Below are positions 31,759 through 44,174 of a stretch of 64,000 nt of DNA, piece by piece. A program made the translations under genes and the position numbers. This DNA is from Fomitopsis serialis (lineage: Eukaryota; Basidiomycota; Agaricomycetes; Polyporales; Fomitopsidaceae), in the NCBI RefSeq assembly GCF_022376445.1, contig NW_025955094.1:1-64000 (forward strand), written 5' to 3'. Each line of letters begins with the position of its first letter. Position 1 is the first letter of the stretch. Below the pieces are notes generated by a model. The model was not told the DNA's origin and made no database searches. It worked only from the letters and a program-made list of their open reading frames with translations.

Positions 31759-31946
31759 AGTGTACGAGTGAGGGGAGGTCGTCACAGAGGCAGTGTGCTG
31801 ACAAGCCGCAATGTTCGTCCGCATTGGGAAGTGGCTGAGTCACTCTAGTCACAGAGTGTCACACTGGTCAGCCACCTCGGTGTTATGCTCAGGGACGGTC
31901 AGGCTGGGTCAGTCCCAGTCCGATTCTGTTGCCGTACAGGGCCTAA

Positions 31947-32005
31947 GACTTTACAGAGCTCGACTTAGGCCTTTGAAATCGCTCTGAGGCGCACTGCAGC
32001 CAACA
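31947..32005 (+). repeat. 5' LTR of copia-2, right part
   Basis: Completes the LTR after the Harbinger insertion, ending CAGCCAACA, with a single 22-bp repeat unit (ACTTTACAGAGCTCGACTTA then GG). Confidence 0.88.
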
Positions 32006-32022
32006 GGTTATGAGCCCCGTGC
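32006..32022 (+). other. Primer binding site of copia-2
   Basis: GGTTATGAGCCCCGTGC; one C-to-T change from copia-1. It matches the anticodon arm of initiator tRNA-Met. Confidence 0.7.
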
Positions 32023-32233
32023 TCTGAAGGCCTCCAGACGTCCATATCTGCCTGTCCAAACGCTCTGTGGCCCTCCCAATGTGTCCCCCTTCGCTCTTTC
32101 AGCCTTCCTGCACTTTGAAGCCCCTGTCTTCGCCCCTATTCGATCTTTGGTCAATATCTTGCTCGTCTCTGCGCAGTTTTACCCTGTTTTTCGCTCGATC
32201 CATCCATCCGCACGTCGCCCTTCGAGTCGTCAT

Positions 32234-33490
32234 CATGGCGCCGTCCCCTGCTTCCTTCCCAATCTCACCAATCACAACTACCAGCAATGGAGGCTTGACA
32301 TGGAGGCCAGACTTCGCACTCTTGCAGCTCTTCGCATTGTGAAGGGCTCAGAGACCAGCCAGGCCTTTACCCAGCCCCTGGACGCCTCAGAACACCGAGA
32401 TATGCGCAATTTCGAGAACAGGAGGGACCTGGCAGCTGGGGAGATCGGGGGGTGTGTGGAGAGGGAGCAGCAGACACATCTGGAGGCAATTAGAGACGAT
32501 CCTGAGACGATGTGGTTGAAGCTGGAGTCTGTGCACATGCAGAAACGACCTGGTACGCGTTTTAACACCTACAACGCGCTCCTGAGCCTCTCAAGGGCCG
32601 AGGACGAGTCCCTGTCAATGCTTTCGACGCGAGCTTTGCAGCTCAAGTCCGATATGAAAGCCCTTTGTCCCCAGGACTTCAACATCGCGAAACTCAACAA
32701 TGAGCTCGTCCTTATGGCTTTAATCCGCGCCCTGCCCACCGAATTCGCTTCTCTTCGCCAGACCCTCTTGCTGGACGACGCCCTCACGCTTGAGAAGCTC
32801 CAGGACACATTTGTCACCCTCGAAAATCAGCCTGGTGCGTTATCGACGATCCCTGTCCTCTCCCAGGTTGCTGCTGCCATCATCTGCGCTTTCTGCAGTC
32901 GCTCAGGCCACTCCGAGGAGCAGTGCTTCTCCAAACGCGATGCTAGTGTCAAAGCGAAGGAGAAGGTGTCGCAGTGCACGCAGGTTCGCTCTGGAAAGGG
33001 CAAGGACAAGACGAGGGAGGCAAAGGAAGCATTGAAAACCGTCCAGGATATGCAGGATGCGTCCCAGGAGTCCGCTGGAGTGGCCACTGTGAGTGCTGGT
33101 TGCGCCTCTGCCCTCCTATCTACCTCGGATCGCGCCTCCTGGCTTTCTACGCCTGCAGCAGCTAACTGGAACACCGACACAGATGCTTCTGCACACATGA
33201 CACCTCACCGCCACTGGTTTTGCTCCTACTCTCCCCATTCCATCCCCATTTGCCTCGCCAACTCGCACATCGTCTATTTGGCTGGACTAGGGTCTGTGGT
33301 CTTTCAGCCTGCGGAGGGGGATGGAGTTTTACCGCCAGCTGTTGTACTGCACGACGTCCTTCATGTCCCTGCGCTTGCCAGCAATTTATTGTCCGTTTTT
33401 CACCTCACACGCGAGAAGGGCTACGTCGTCGAGCTGCAGGCTGCGAACACATTCTTCTACCAGGAGGGAGAACTCCGCTTCGAGGCGTGA
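32234..33490 (+). pseudogene. Copia-2 gag and protease
   Basis: ATG 32234 is put out of frame within a dozen codons by a one-base loss (CCCAATCTCACC for CCCAAAGCTCACC). From there the frame is open through gag (NYQQWRLDMEARLRTLA), the zinc knuckle CAFCSRSGHSEEQC and the protease. The protease motif reads DTDASAHM, with Gly replaced by Asp next to the catalytic Asp. It ends at TGA 33488, where copia-1 has CGA, a C-to-T change at a CpG. Confidence 0.85.
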
Positions 33491-34663
33491 GTTAACGAGC
33501 ACAACGTCGGCTACCTGCTAGGCCAGACTGTGTCTCAAATGAAGAATGCATCATCCGCTTCGACGACTTGCAATCTGGACCTCGTGCCTTGGCACCAGCG
33601 TTGCTCGCACGTCAATCTCGACGACCTCCGAATGGCGCACTCGAAGGAGCTCGTTTCTGGCCTCACCATTCGCTCGAAGTGTACGCCTGATCCCATCTGT
33701 GAGCCTTGCCTAGCTGGTAAGCTGCATCAGCACTCTATCCCTTGTCTTGTGTCCAGAAAATTCGTCCGCATTGCCCTCGTCCACACCGACCTCAAGGACC
33801 CTCTCCCGACGCCTACGCCGGAGGGGCACATTTATTGGATGATGTTTATCTGCGACTCTTCGAGGTTTTGGGTTGTGGCCTTCCTGAAGCGCAAAAGCGA
33901 CGCGTTCTCTGCGTTCCAGGTGTTCAAGGCATACGCCAAAAACGCCCTAGGCCTCGTCCTGAAGGCTACGCGTGACGACAAGGGTGGGGAGTACATGGGC
34001 AAGCAGTTCGTCGATTTTTGCGCTCAGCATGGCATCCAGCGTCAGCACACTGAACCAGATGAACCCCACCAGAATGGTGTTGCAGAGCGAGCTAACAGGA
34101 CAATTGCTGAGGGTGGGACTGCCCTCCTTGTTCAGTCAAAGCTCCCTCCGTCGTTTTGGGGCCATGCTGTCTCTACCTTCGTCCACACAAGGAACCGCAT
34201 GCCTACGTCGTCCCTGCAAGGTGCTGTGCCCTGGGCTGCCTGGAAAGGCGATGGGCGCAAGCCAGATGTCTCCTACTTCCGCATTTTTGGCTGTCTTGCC
34301 TATGTGTTGGTACGGAAGAAAGACCGCAAGGCGATGCAGCCGCACACGAGAAAGTGCATTTTCGTCGGCTATCCTGAGGGCACCAAGGCCTGGCGATTCT
34401 GGGACCCTGCTGCGAAGAAATTCATCATTTTGTCGCATGCTGTCTTTGACGAACACTGTTTCCCTGGAAATTCGCCCTTCATAAATGTTTTTGGCCTCCC
34501 TCTCGACGAGGTCGACGTCCCGGGACCCGCGGACGACGACGGCGAACCCGCTGAAGACGTCCCTGATGCGCCAGAGCTGCATGATCAGGGGGGAGACGAC
34601 TCTGATGATCCTGCACCCGGCCCCACAGCGTCCAGCAGTTCGTCGACAACTCAACAAGTATGA
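33491..34663 (+). pseudogene. Copia-2 integrase
   Basis: Same frame as gag, separated only by the TGA at 33488. HHCC zinc site WHQRCSHVN ... CEPCLAGK, then VHTDLKDPLP, FWVVAFLKRKSDAFSAF, DDKGGEYMGKQFVDF and PHQNGVAERANRTI give an intact D, D, E set. A deletion of about 110 bp in the Pro-rich linker at about 34619 shifts the frame to a stop at 34663. Confidence 0.87.
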
Positions 34664-34954
34664 CGGATACAGGCCCTATCCTGCGCCTTCACGTCGACTC
34701 CCAGCTCGTTCTACGCGTTTTCAAGGCTGCCTGAATGACGACGACTTGCAGCAGCGAAATCTCTTGCCCCAGCGTTTTAGAGTCAACCTGCCTCGACGCC
34801 CGAGCCTGGCCAACACGACGAAACGCCTCAGCGCAATCCTCCGTCGCCTGATCCTCTCATTGAAGCACCACTGAGTCCACCTGCTGCCCCTGCTCCGCTT
34901 CCAAAGCCTGTCTATCCACCCTCTCCTACCTCCAGCAACGACAAACTCGACTTC

Positions 34955-36696
34955 TTGCGTGGAGATGGACATGAGGATGCCTTTGGCTGCTCGCTTGACG
35001 CGATGATTGCAGGTGTTGAGCACGTGTACTCTGCTGAAAGCGAGGATTTCTTGTCTTATGACGAAGCCCTCGATTTTGCGTTCGAGTCTGTGGCTCAGAA
35101 TGCGTGCAAGGCGGACCAGGAGCACTTCGGCGAGCCTAGGACCTTCGCAGATGCGATGAAGAGACCCCCAGACGAGCAAGAGAAGTGGCTCAAGGCTGCT
35201 CAGGACGAAATCCAGTCCCTCGTCGAAAATGGGACCTTTGAGCTCGTTCAGCTGCCTCCTGGACGCAAAGCCATTGGTTCCCGGTGGGTTTCCGTGTCAA
35301 GTGCAATGCTGACGGCTCAATCGAGCGGTACAAGGGCCGCCTCGTCGCCAAAGGCTTCTCCCAGCGTCCTGGCTTCGACTACAACGAGACCTTCGCTCCT
35401 ACGCCAAAGTGGGCGTCGATTCGAGCCATTCTTGCGCTTGCAGCCCTGGAGGACCTCGAGCTTGAGTCTGTGGACATCTCCTCAGCCTATCTAAACGGCG
35501 AGCTGAAGGAGGAGGTGTACATGCAGCAGCCAGAGGGCTTTGAGCAGAAAACTCCGAGCTGGGTGTGACGCCTTCTGAAGGCCCTCTACGGTCTGAAGCA
35601 GGCTGGACGATGCTGGCACGAGAAGCTGCACGAGGTACTCACAAAACTCGGATTTTCGCGGCTGATTTGCGAGCACAGTGTCTGGGTCTACCTTCGAGAT
35701 GGAGTGCGCATCATCATCCCTGTCTTTGTCGATGATATCACCATTGCGGCGAAGTCGAAAACCGTGATTCAGCGCGTCAAGGACGACCTTCGTACGCACT
35801 TCAAGCTCAGGGACCTTGGGCCGACGTCCTGGCTCCTAGGAGTCAAGATTGAGCGCGATAGAGCGAAGCGTTCGCTTTCAATTTCGCAGCAACAGTACGC
35901 TCTCGACGTCCTGGAGCGCTATGGCTTCGCAAACTGCGACCCTGTGGGCACCCCGATGGAGCCTGGCCTTCGTCTCAGTGCAGACATGGCTCCCAAGACG
36001 TCGTCCGAGGTCAGGGAGATGCAGAACGTCCCATATGATCAGGCAGTGGGTTCGCTTTTCTACCTTGCTGTGGCAACTCGTCCAGACATTGCACGCACTG
36101 TGGGCAACCTGGCGCGCTTTACGAAGAACCCTGGTATGATGCACTGGAAGGCGGTCAAGCACCTCTTCCGATACATCAAGGGCACCCTCGACTACAAGCT
36201 CACCTATTCCCCTTTGTCCGATTCCGATATTTTCGCCTCCTACACCGACGCTGACCATGCTGGTTGCCCTGACACTGGTCGCTCTACCTCTGGATACGTC
36301 GTTAAAATGGGTACAGGTGCGATTTCGTGGTCCAGTCGTCTTCAGACGATTGTGGCGCTCTCTACGACAGAGGCAGAGTTCGTTGCAGCGGTCTCAGCAG
36401 GCCAGGAAATTCTCTGGCTTTGCAATCTCCTCACAGAGCTTGGTTTCGACGTCTCCCTTGCCTCCAAGCTTCGAATCGACAATCTCTCCACGCTTTCTGT
36501 TGCGAAAAATCCCAAGCGCCACGGACGCATGAAGCACCTCGACTTGCGCTTCTACTGGTTCAGGGACGAAGTCGCCAAAGGTCAAATTGAGATCATACAC
36601 CTCCGCACTTCTGACATGCCTGCTGATATCCTGACAAAGTCGCTGGCTAAGCCGAAGGTGCTGGAGATGGTGAAGATGCTTGGGCTGGGGACTTGA
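34955..36696 (+). pseudogene. Copia-2 reverse transcriptase and RNase H
   Basis: Linker end and reverse transcriptase N-terminus are in one frame to about 35285, where one T is lost (GGGTTTCC for GGGTTTTCC). From 35284 to 36696 a single frame holds KGRLVAKGFSQRPGFDYNET, DISSAYLNGELKEEVYMQQP, FVDDITIAAKSKTV, YTDADHAGCPDTGRSTSGYV, ALSTTEAEFVAAVSAGQEIL and SDMPADILTKSLAK. It is interrupted only by TGA at 35566 (Trp TGG in copia-1). This is the best-preserved copia polymerase in the window. Confidence 0.88.
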
Positions 36697-36711
36697 CAGG
36701 TCAGGGGGGAG

Positions 36712-37155
36712 TGTTGAGCTCGGAATTTATTCCGCATTTCTGCGAATTATTCTGAGCTCCATTGCCCTGTCCAAGTCATGGAATGTGTCCTGGTGTGTTC
36801 TCCTTTATTGTACATGGACGCCATCACTATACCGTGCATACTGTACTTTTTCCGACGTCATTCCCTTCAGTCTACCATTTTCCATAATGTTGGCATCTTC
36901 AGGGATTTGCACCCGCAGGCTGCACTCATCCGATTTTTCACTCCTTCGTTGATTTCGACTTTGTGGCTGTTTCTACTGTACAGTTATGGTCACCTTACGT
37001 AGCGCACACCGTAGACAGTCCGCCTCGTTGAGCTCTAAGTCCCTAAGACTTTACAGAGCTCGACTTAGGTGTGTATCTTCGCTTCTTTGAATAATAAGAC
37101 TTTACAGAGCTCGACTTAGGCCTTTGGAATCCGCTCTGAGGTGCACTGCAGCCAA
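36712..37155 (+). repeat. 3' LTR of copia-2
   Basis: Subfamily-B LTR with two 22-bp repeat units (the 5' LTR has one). The last bases are altered (CAGCCAATGG), so the precise end is uncertain by a few bases. Confidence 0.85.
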
Positions 37156-38369
37156 TGGATAGTGGCAAAACATTTTAATGCATCACTCTGACAGTGGAGT
37201 TCAATGTGACTTCACCATATATAGTGATGATCTATGACACTACGGGATTGTCCCACCTCCCTAGCAGCTCAGGCTTGCCAGTGAGGAATATTGAGCATTT
37301 TTGTATCACATCAGGCTGGAGTTAGTACTTACCTGCAGAGTTGTCATTGGAGGCAACTTTGTAGATATTGTGCATGAATGGTGACCCTGACTTGGCCTGC
37401 ATGACGTTCCCAACCCCTGATCAGAGAGAGGTCCCTGAGCAGCTTGATGATGAAGATGTCAGTGACAATCAGACCGCTGCTGAGCTTTGCACTGCTATTG
37501 AGTTCTGACTCATTGTGGGCAGATTTCCTGTATAAGTGTGATCACTGATGGTGATCTTCCTGCAGTGAGATGGGACACAATCAATATCTTCAAGTAAATT
37601 AACTTTAGGGATGGAGACTTACAATGGGTAGTGACCTCCAGTGTGAGAAGGATGTGATGAAACATGCCAAGACCCGAACAAGGAGATGTTTATACTCCAT
37701 ACATTTCTGCACGGTTAATCTTGCAACAACATAGAGGTTGGAGGAGTGGATGTTGATAGCAGCCAGTTGACCAAGGAGGTTGGGGTCCGCCTTGACAGCC
37801 TGCCATCAAGTCCTTGGGGGAGGGAGAGCAGCAGGCCCAGGAACAGCAAGCCTGGGCCTGCCAATCATGGGAACAGCATTTGGGGGGCCCCTGAGGAGCG
37901 CAGGAGGAATGAGCACAGGAGCAACAAGCACAGGAGGGGCCTTGATGGCAGGGGCAACAAGCACAGGTGCAGAGCTGAGGTCCTGGATAAGGAAAGTGAT
38001 GCCAGGGGTATGGCTGAGGGCAATAGTTTCTGGGCCATCCATTGCTTCTGGTCTGGTACCTTGAGAGGCCTATGCAGCTGACTCCCCTCTGGGCATCATG
38101 CATCATGCAATGGCCTCAGCACAAACTATGTAATCCAGTGGCTTAGACACAGCTTCTTATCTCCCATTAAGCAAGCCAAGATTAGCAATTGTTGATCTTC
38201 TCAAAGCTAATCCAGTAGCTAAGCAGTGGCTTAGCAGTGGATCAGATTGAAAGTCTACCCACTTTGTTTAGCCTAATTTACCTGTTAAGTTCTTGCCTAA
38301 GTCATAGCTAAGCATGACTAATCTATGGTTAAGACATGGATCAGATATTACTTAGCCATGGGTAATCCA
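37156..38369. other. Spacer between copia-2 and element 2, no supported gene
   Basis: A minus-strand Pro/Ala-rich frame (37806-38042, PPALLRGPPNAVPMIGRPRL) has biased composition and may be an exon remnant; nothing is recognised. From about 38130 to 38365 the heptamer GGCTTAG/CTAAGCC and relatives (GCTAAGC, GGATTAG-like) recur at least eight times in both orientations, like a subterminal repeat block of an unidentified DNA element. Confidence 0.4.
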
Positions 38370-41300
38370 ACTTGCTGGGGAGAGGGCCATAGCTGGCAGT
38401 ACGATCCCTTTTGTAGGAGATATGTCAATTTATGAACAACTTCATGCTGCCCGCATCAGAAGTCATGGTTGGCAAGACTGCTAGTATATTGTCTATGCAT
38501 AGAGTACTGACATATCTTCCACATTTTGCACTTCAGAGTAGCCTGCTAATTTATTAGGTTGTTGTAATATGAGGATCATAGCTTGCAATCATGAGCAACA
38601 GACATTATGGATCTGTTTCTTACTTGGTAAATTGCCAAGTTGCTTATCAATATGATCTGAATACTAATGCGCAGTGTTACTGGTTTGTATTGATAGTAAC
38701 ATAGAGCAAATAGCTTGGGAATGTTGCAAAGAAGTAAGGAGAGCCTCTAGATCAACTAGAACTCAAGGAAGGGGAATCTGGGGGGTTGACTACAGTAACC
38801 ACTACTCAGTTGGGACTTGCTGTCAGTGCTGTTGTACAAGTATTAGCCCTTGATCAGAGAAATTCTGATACCAAAGGATGTCTTTCAGTAGATTGTTAAC
38901 AGTACTTCCCCAAGTCCAAACCAATCAACAGTGGAGGATGGAACCAATATATAGAGTATACCAGTAAGGAATTCTAAAAAAGGCCTGTCAAGAATTGATG
39001 TGTTATACAAGGAATACAACCAAAGAATGTGCAGTTTGCTCTCACCATAAGTGAACAGTTACCAGACACTGACCAGTAGTACAAAGCCATACTAAGGTAT
39101 GTTACTGGATTGGAGCTCAGCTCCTGAGTCAATAGTAATGGGCTCATGTAGTACAATGTGAAGCAATGTATCACCATAGTAAGTGACATCAAGACTGATA
39201 GAGTCATGGGCAGGATTTATCACTGATGAATTGAAGGTACACTGGCATAAGAGTACAGAAGCAAGTGGTAGATGAGATAAATGTTTGGACTTGCTCACAG
39301 GGATGCTCCTTTTGTGCATTCATGCACAGCCTTTTAGCTACATAAAATACTTCATAGAATCCTACAAAATAGTAGAAGACTCAGTACACCACTTTCCAAG
39401 ATGAACACTAGTCACTCATAGATTGCCTGCCAGCTGGGATAATATATCAATAGATAACATAGTCTGAGCTAATAGAACCCCAGTAATATATTTCAAAGCA
39501 TCTGGTCACAAGGGGTCTAAGGAGAGCACTACAAACTTGGTAATAGTCCAGTCAGAACATACACCAATAGGTGCCACAAAGAATAACAATGTGGGAAAAA
39601 AGATCACTGAAATCTGGTCAGAAAGCATTGTGAACCCCAAATGAAGTCCATTAAAAGGATCTAGAATAAAGATAACAAAGCCCAGGAGTGATAAGAATTC
39701 CTGCTGCCTATCCTATTCAAAGACCATATCTATGGAATTTCTTGTAAAAAAAAAAGGGTTTTCAATGCCTTGTCCCTAAAACAGACTGCATACTAAGACT
39801 TGCACATGGGCCTTTCCTGGGTATTCTAGTAATGCCTACTATCAATGGTCATGCTCTCTGATCATAAGTCCAAGGATTTCTATATCTTCAGACATACTCC
39901 CAAGATAATCACCAGTGTCATTTTCTGGCTGACTGTTTGTTATTTTGTATGCACATACAATGTATGGTACTATATTTGGATTACACACTATATTTTTCAT
40001 GTTGACATTCCTTGGGCATGGCAGATACCACCCAGGATCAACTGCCAAATGGTGTACTGGTAGGCACAGTGCCACAAATTTCCAATGCTGTTCAAATATC
40101 ACACATGTTCACACCTGGGTCTAAAGTGTTATATTTCCACTTTCCATATAACATGAAAGGACCCAACATGAGTAGCTGATATTTCATCATCACATGTAAA
40201 AGGAAACAGCTGCAGCAAATGAGAGTACTCCCAAAGTCATATTATTGACTAGAGATCTATAGAAGGACAGCCTCATATTGGCTCAGAAGTCCATTGTAAT
40301 ATGGCCTCTTCACTGTTGCTTAGTAAGCAATGCAAGTCTGCATTATTTCCATGGCAACCATGACTTCTTCTGAGCCCAATCAGGAAGAAATCACAGCATA
40401 CACTGCAATGAGTGATAGTAGACATTGCACAAACAGACACCACTGTCAATACATTTTTGCCCATATGAACAAGCCAAGGGCTGCCTATTCTATCTTCACA
40501 TACCAAGGGCCATTGCATGAGAATAGGATGATGGTAGTGCATACAGACATTAGATATGCTCCAGGCAAAAATTATATGAGCAATTAACAACCAAGCATGG
40601 CACCATCATACTGTATAATTGGCACTGCTTCATATTGATACAATCAGTCAAAGACATGCTTATACTGGACTGGGACAATAGAGCTGCAGACATCAGGCTG
40701 TGAACTCTGCATTAGCACATCTGAGATGTACTGTCATGCATTGGCCTACAACAGTCAGCACAATATGATGTCGTGGGATCATCTGATTTTATCTCATTTC
40801 CTACCATTTATCTAGCATTGCAGAGACCATCAAAGCATTTGATCACCTATGTGTGGTGTCCCTACTTTATGACATTGCTAGCCTATAGACTTTCTAGCAA
40901 TAGTAGTAGATGCACAACACAACTTGTACAATGTCTTTCTATCACTTTCTAGGATCAGTACAGTGTCATAAAGCTCTGTGAATCCATAATATTGATAGCT
41001 ATGCCATTCACATGTGAGACAGAGCCAATATTATGAACATACTCGGCATTAACTGTGGCCTTTGTGCCACAGGTGTTCACCATTTTCTGCATATGCCATT
41101 GCCTGCCAAAGGGTTTAGACATGAGCCAATCAATACTTATAGCAAGCAGTACAAGGTGAGTGGAATCATACAGAATATTCCCTTGTTTAATCCGCATTTT
41201 CTGAGCCCAGACACAGCAGATAACTCGGACTTGCCATTTTGAGAAGGTCAGGTACCACATATGGCAGGTTTCATTCAGGTCTCATATAGCCACACAATCC

Positions 41301-41658
41301 ATAGGCAGTTGGCAAGCATCACAGGAAACACAAACAAAGTGAAAGAACCAGTGTGTACAGAGGAATATGTATTTTATTTTGCTTTGTGAATGGTGGGTGC
41401 CATGTTTATATGAATCCATGGGAAGGCATACTATGTACAGCCTCTCTGACATCATATACATGACTGGGAATATTCCCAATTGTTTTTGATTTTTTGGGAG
41501 ACCATAGCACAGTAAATACAGTGTCACTGATGAGCTTGTGGCTTGCATTCAAACTCAGCCCAATAACCTATCTTCACAGGGCCTATTGAGGAGTTGAACT
41601 GAACAGAATAGCCTAGGATCTTGTCTGGAGCTGCCAGTCTCTGAGAATCCCAGGTGAT

Positions 41659-41668
41659 ACTGGTTCTT
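41659..41668. other. Unoccupied target site corresponding to the Mutator-like insertion in L1
   Basis: ACTGGTTCTT between CAGGTGAT and ACAAGATGGACCAAG; in L1 the equivalent 10 bp is duplicated around 8775-10311. Confidence 0.75.
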
Positions 41669-42252
41669 ACAAGATGGACCAAGACTCACTGACAGAGTGG
41701 CTTGTATCAGGCTATGCATGGGAATCTCTGCATTATTATATGTTTTCTGCCATATTGGAGCCTCAACAGTCAACTCAATATGAATCCATAGTACTATCTG
41801 ATTTTTCTCTGATTTTCCTGCTATTTATCCAGTCCTGCAGAGGCCACGCACGGCCAACTTCCCAAATGGGCAGGGGACTAACCATATATGGCAGTTTTGT
41901 ATGTTTGATATCCTCCACTCTCATACATGTAAGAACTGTCTTGTACAAGCATCATACACACACCAACATTTGCTTATATCCCCAGTATCACTTGCCAAGG
42001 TCAGTACTCTGTGAAAAACAACAAGAACACCTAATCTGGGCACCCCTGTCAGTACTCAAGGGCCATTCCATGGAGAAGCAATATTTTGGGATTTTTCCGC
42101 ATTTAATGGGGTTCTAGTAAGAGCTCAGTTAGTGTGGCTTGAAGCCATCAAAAAACTCGGCATGAAGAGCTGAGACTGAAAGATTACTTTAAAAGGGAAC
42201 ATTTGTCAGCATTTCAGCCAATGGGAGTGCTCCAAAATCCCCTTTGAGTGAC

Positions 42253-42296
42253 CGGAGTCGTCGACAGGCCGGAATTCCGGCCTGTCGACGACTCCG
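42253..42296. repeat. Perfect 44-bp palindrome in arm L2
   Basis: Same sequence as 10895-10938, with GAATTC at the centre, 30 bp before a GAGCGCTTAGTAAGCGATGT mark. Confidence 0.95.
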
Positions 42297-43380
42297 CTTC
42301 GGCAACGGGCGCTTAGTCGAGCGCTTAGTAAGCGATGTAAGTGCACACTGTTACTGCAGCACAATTCACTTGTTCTGGGGTCAAGAAAATGCGGATTAAT
42401 CAGACAATATTCCAGGATATATGTGGAGCATCCCTGAGCATATTTACAAGTGGAGAAGATTCCCTATATAGTCATTCAGTGCTGAGACATCAAAACACGC
42501 ATGTTATTACCATTTTCCCCCACCAATAGCTGTGCTGTGCAACTTCCAGACACATCCATGCATTGTAAACTATGCACATATCTTACAGGTCATAGGCAAT
42601 GTGTTTCAGGGACAACAGGCCATTCATATTGGCACAGTCACTTGTGATTCTCTAAATGTTGTCCTTTGTTCTTCATTCCTCCAATGTATGATTAACCCTT
42701 GAAATGATGGGCTATCAAATGAGTTTATCATCTCTATAACCTCTATAAGAGTTAATTAGATTTCAGTCAGTGTATCCCAGTCAAATGCCACACATTCATG
42801 CATGTGTTTCTCTGTTTCCTGAATTTCAAACAACTGGGCAAGTCATACTAGTCATATATTGTGGGGGCCTCCATACAAGATGAATTGCCTTCATATACAA
42901 TGCAATACAGATGAGTCTGATTACACATAATATTCCCTGATTTTATCTGCATTTTGTGAGCCCAGACTGAGCAGGTTAAGCAAAATTACCATTTTAGGAA
43001 GGTCAGCTACCCTATTTAGCAGGTTTGAGATGTCAGAGAATCTGTGGGCAGCATATAGGCTTCAAAAGAGAGACTTTTGAGGTGAAAATGTATGCACTCA
43101 TGTGCACAGAGGCATTTGCATGTTTTTTTGTTTTGTGAATTGTGCCATAAACACTGAAGGTAATGGGCAAGTCACAGCAGCTATAGACTCTATGACATCA
43201 TACCTATCACAGAGATTATTTTGGTAATTTTCCGCATTTCAGTGAGGCCACAGTACAGCAGGTACAGTGCCACTAAGGAGCCTGTGGCTGAGATTCAAAC
43301 TCAGCTCAAAACCTCGGCAGCCTGCCTGATTAGGGCAGAAAAGGGCTTGTCACCAATCAGAGCAGCTTGGCATCCCTCTC

Positions 43381-43439
43381 ATGCCATTCGGAGGTGCAAC
43401 TTTGCCAAATTTCCGCATGGATGCACCTCCGAACGGCAT
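43381..43439. repeat. 18-bp-stem hairpin in arm L2
   Basis: Stems 43381-43398 and 43422-43439 (one mismatch at 43386) around a 23-nt loop. The loop is in the opposite orientation to that of 12058-12080. Confidence 0.88.
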
Positions 43440-43745
43440 CTGGGCGCCTAATGGGCGCTTAGTAAGCAATGTAAGTGCGGACTGTTACTGTGCTTAAGAG
43501 AGCTTGTTTAGACTCAGAAAAAAGCGGAAAATTGAGACAATATTCAAAATGAGCCAGGCAATGTGAATAAAGCTGTATATGGCATGGGTTTGACATCAGA
43601 TCAGATAGCATTCTCAATAACCTGGTAAGATGGTTGCTGTGGCCCCAGTGAGCTTATATAAGCCTGCTACTTCACTCTTGGAACTGCTCATGTACTGGAC
43701 AACCCTATAAGATCATAGTGTAAGTACACATTCAGGTATGTATCC

Positions 43746-44174
43746 CTAGATTGTGTCTGTGAGCAAGACAAAGCCAGCAGTGGATGCATAATTACCATAT
43801 GGAGTATGTGACCTTCCCAAAGAGGAATCATACACAAACAGGGGCATGTAGGGCTCAGAGAAATGCAGAAAATCTATGAAATATACAGATACATCAAAGA
43901 CAAGTGTATGATTGCCTTGAGCTGCAATGGTTACCATTACATTGTATGCAAGGGCCATAAGATGGCAAAAGATGCTCAGATTACCCATTATAGTCCTTGT
44001 TACCTGTATTATTGAAGCTACTGAGTAGTCCACAGTGTCTGAACTACACATATATATCACAGTGTGCATACAGAACATATTTGAGTCATAAACAAGCAGA
44101 TTTAATCTGCAGAGGCACATGTGCATTTTTTTGCTTTGCATTTCCTGGGTTAGCCAGCCACTGTATACACTCAA
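43746..44174 (-). CDS. Small conserved open frame in arm L2 (142 codons), hypothetical
   Basis: Minus-strand counterpart of the frame at 12413-12790, with an N-terminal extension (MSVYSGWLTQEMQSKK). The core SIIQVTRTIMGNLSIFCHLM...HFSEPYM is identical; ends differ. No recognised family; possible membrane segment near the middle. Confidence 0.3.
   Translation of the reverse strand: MSVYSGWLTQEMQSKKMHMCLCRLNLLVYDSNMFCMHTVIYMCSSDTVDYSVASIIQVTRTIMGNLSIFCHLMALAYNVMVTIAAQGNHTLVFDVSVYFIDFLHFSEPYMPLFVYDSSLGRSHTPYGNYASTAGFVLLTDTI

Larger units (their letters stand above)
29167..31943 (+). mobile_element. PIF/Harbinger DNA transposon (2.78 kb) inside the copia-2 5' LTR
   Basis: Terminal inverted repeats of about 54-57 bp (29167-29220 and 31887-31943) share CGGCAACAGA and GGACTGACCCAGCCTGAC. 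They begin GGCC, and the flanking 3-bp duplication is TAA (29164-29166 and 31944-31946), which is diagnostic for PIF/Harbinger. It carries the two genes usual for the superfamily in convergent orientation: a DDE transposase (+) and a Myb/SANT-like DNA-binding protein (-). Both are damaged. Confidence 0.92.
28832..37155 (+). mobile_element. Copia-2: Ty1/copia element with nested Harbinger insertion
   Basis: 5' LTR 28832-29166 plus 31947-32005 (split), primer site 32006-32022 (one mismatch to copia-1), internal region 32023-36711, 3' LTR 36712-37155. About 90 percent identical to copia-1. No matching target duplication (GCCGA on the left; the right LTR end is CAGCCAATGG instead of CAGCCAACA). 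Damage is mostly CpG-type transitions plus a linker deletion of about 110 bp near 34619. Confidence 0.9.

Noticed and set aside
37690..38106. Minus-strand cysteine-rich frame (CACCPCHQGPSCACC) as a secreted Cys-rich protein
   Set aside because: Low-complexity shadow of GCA/GGA-rich repeats; no signal peptide; the overlapping Pro/Ala-rich frame is equally good.
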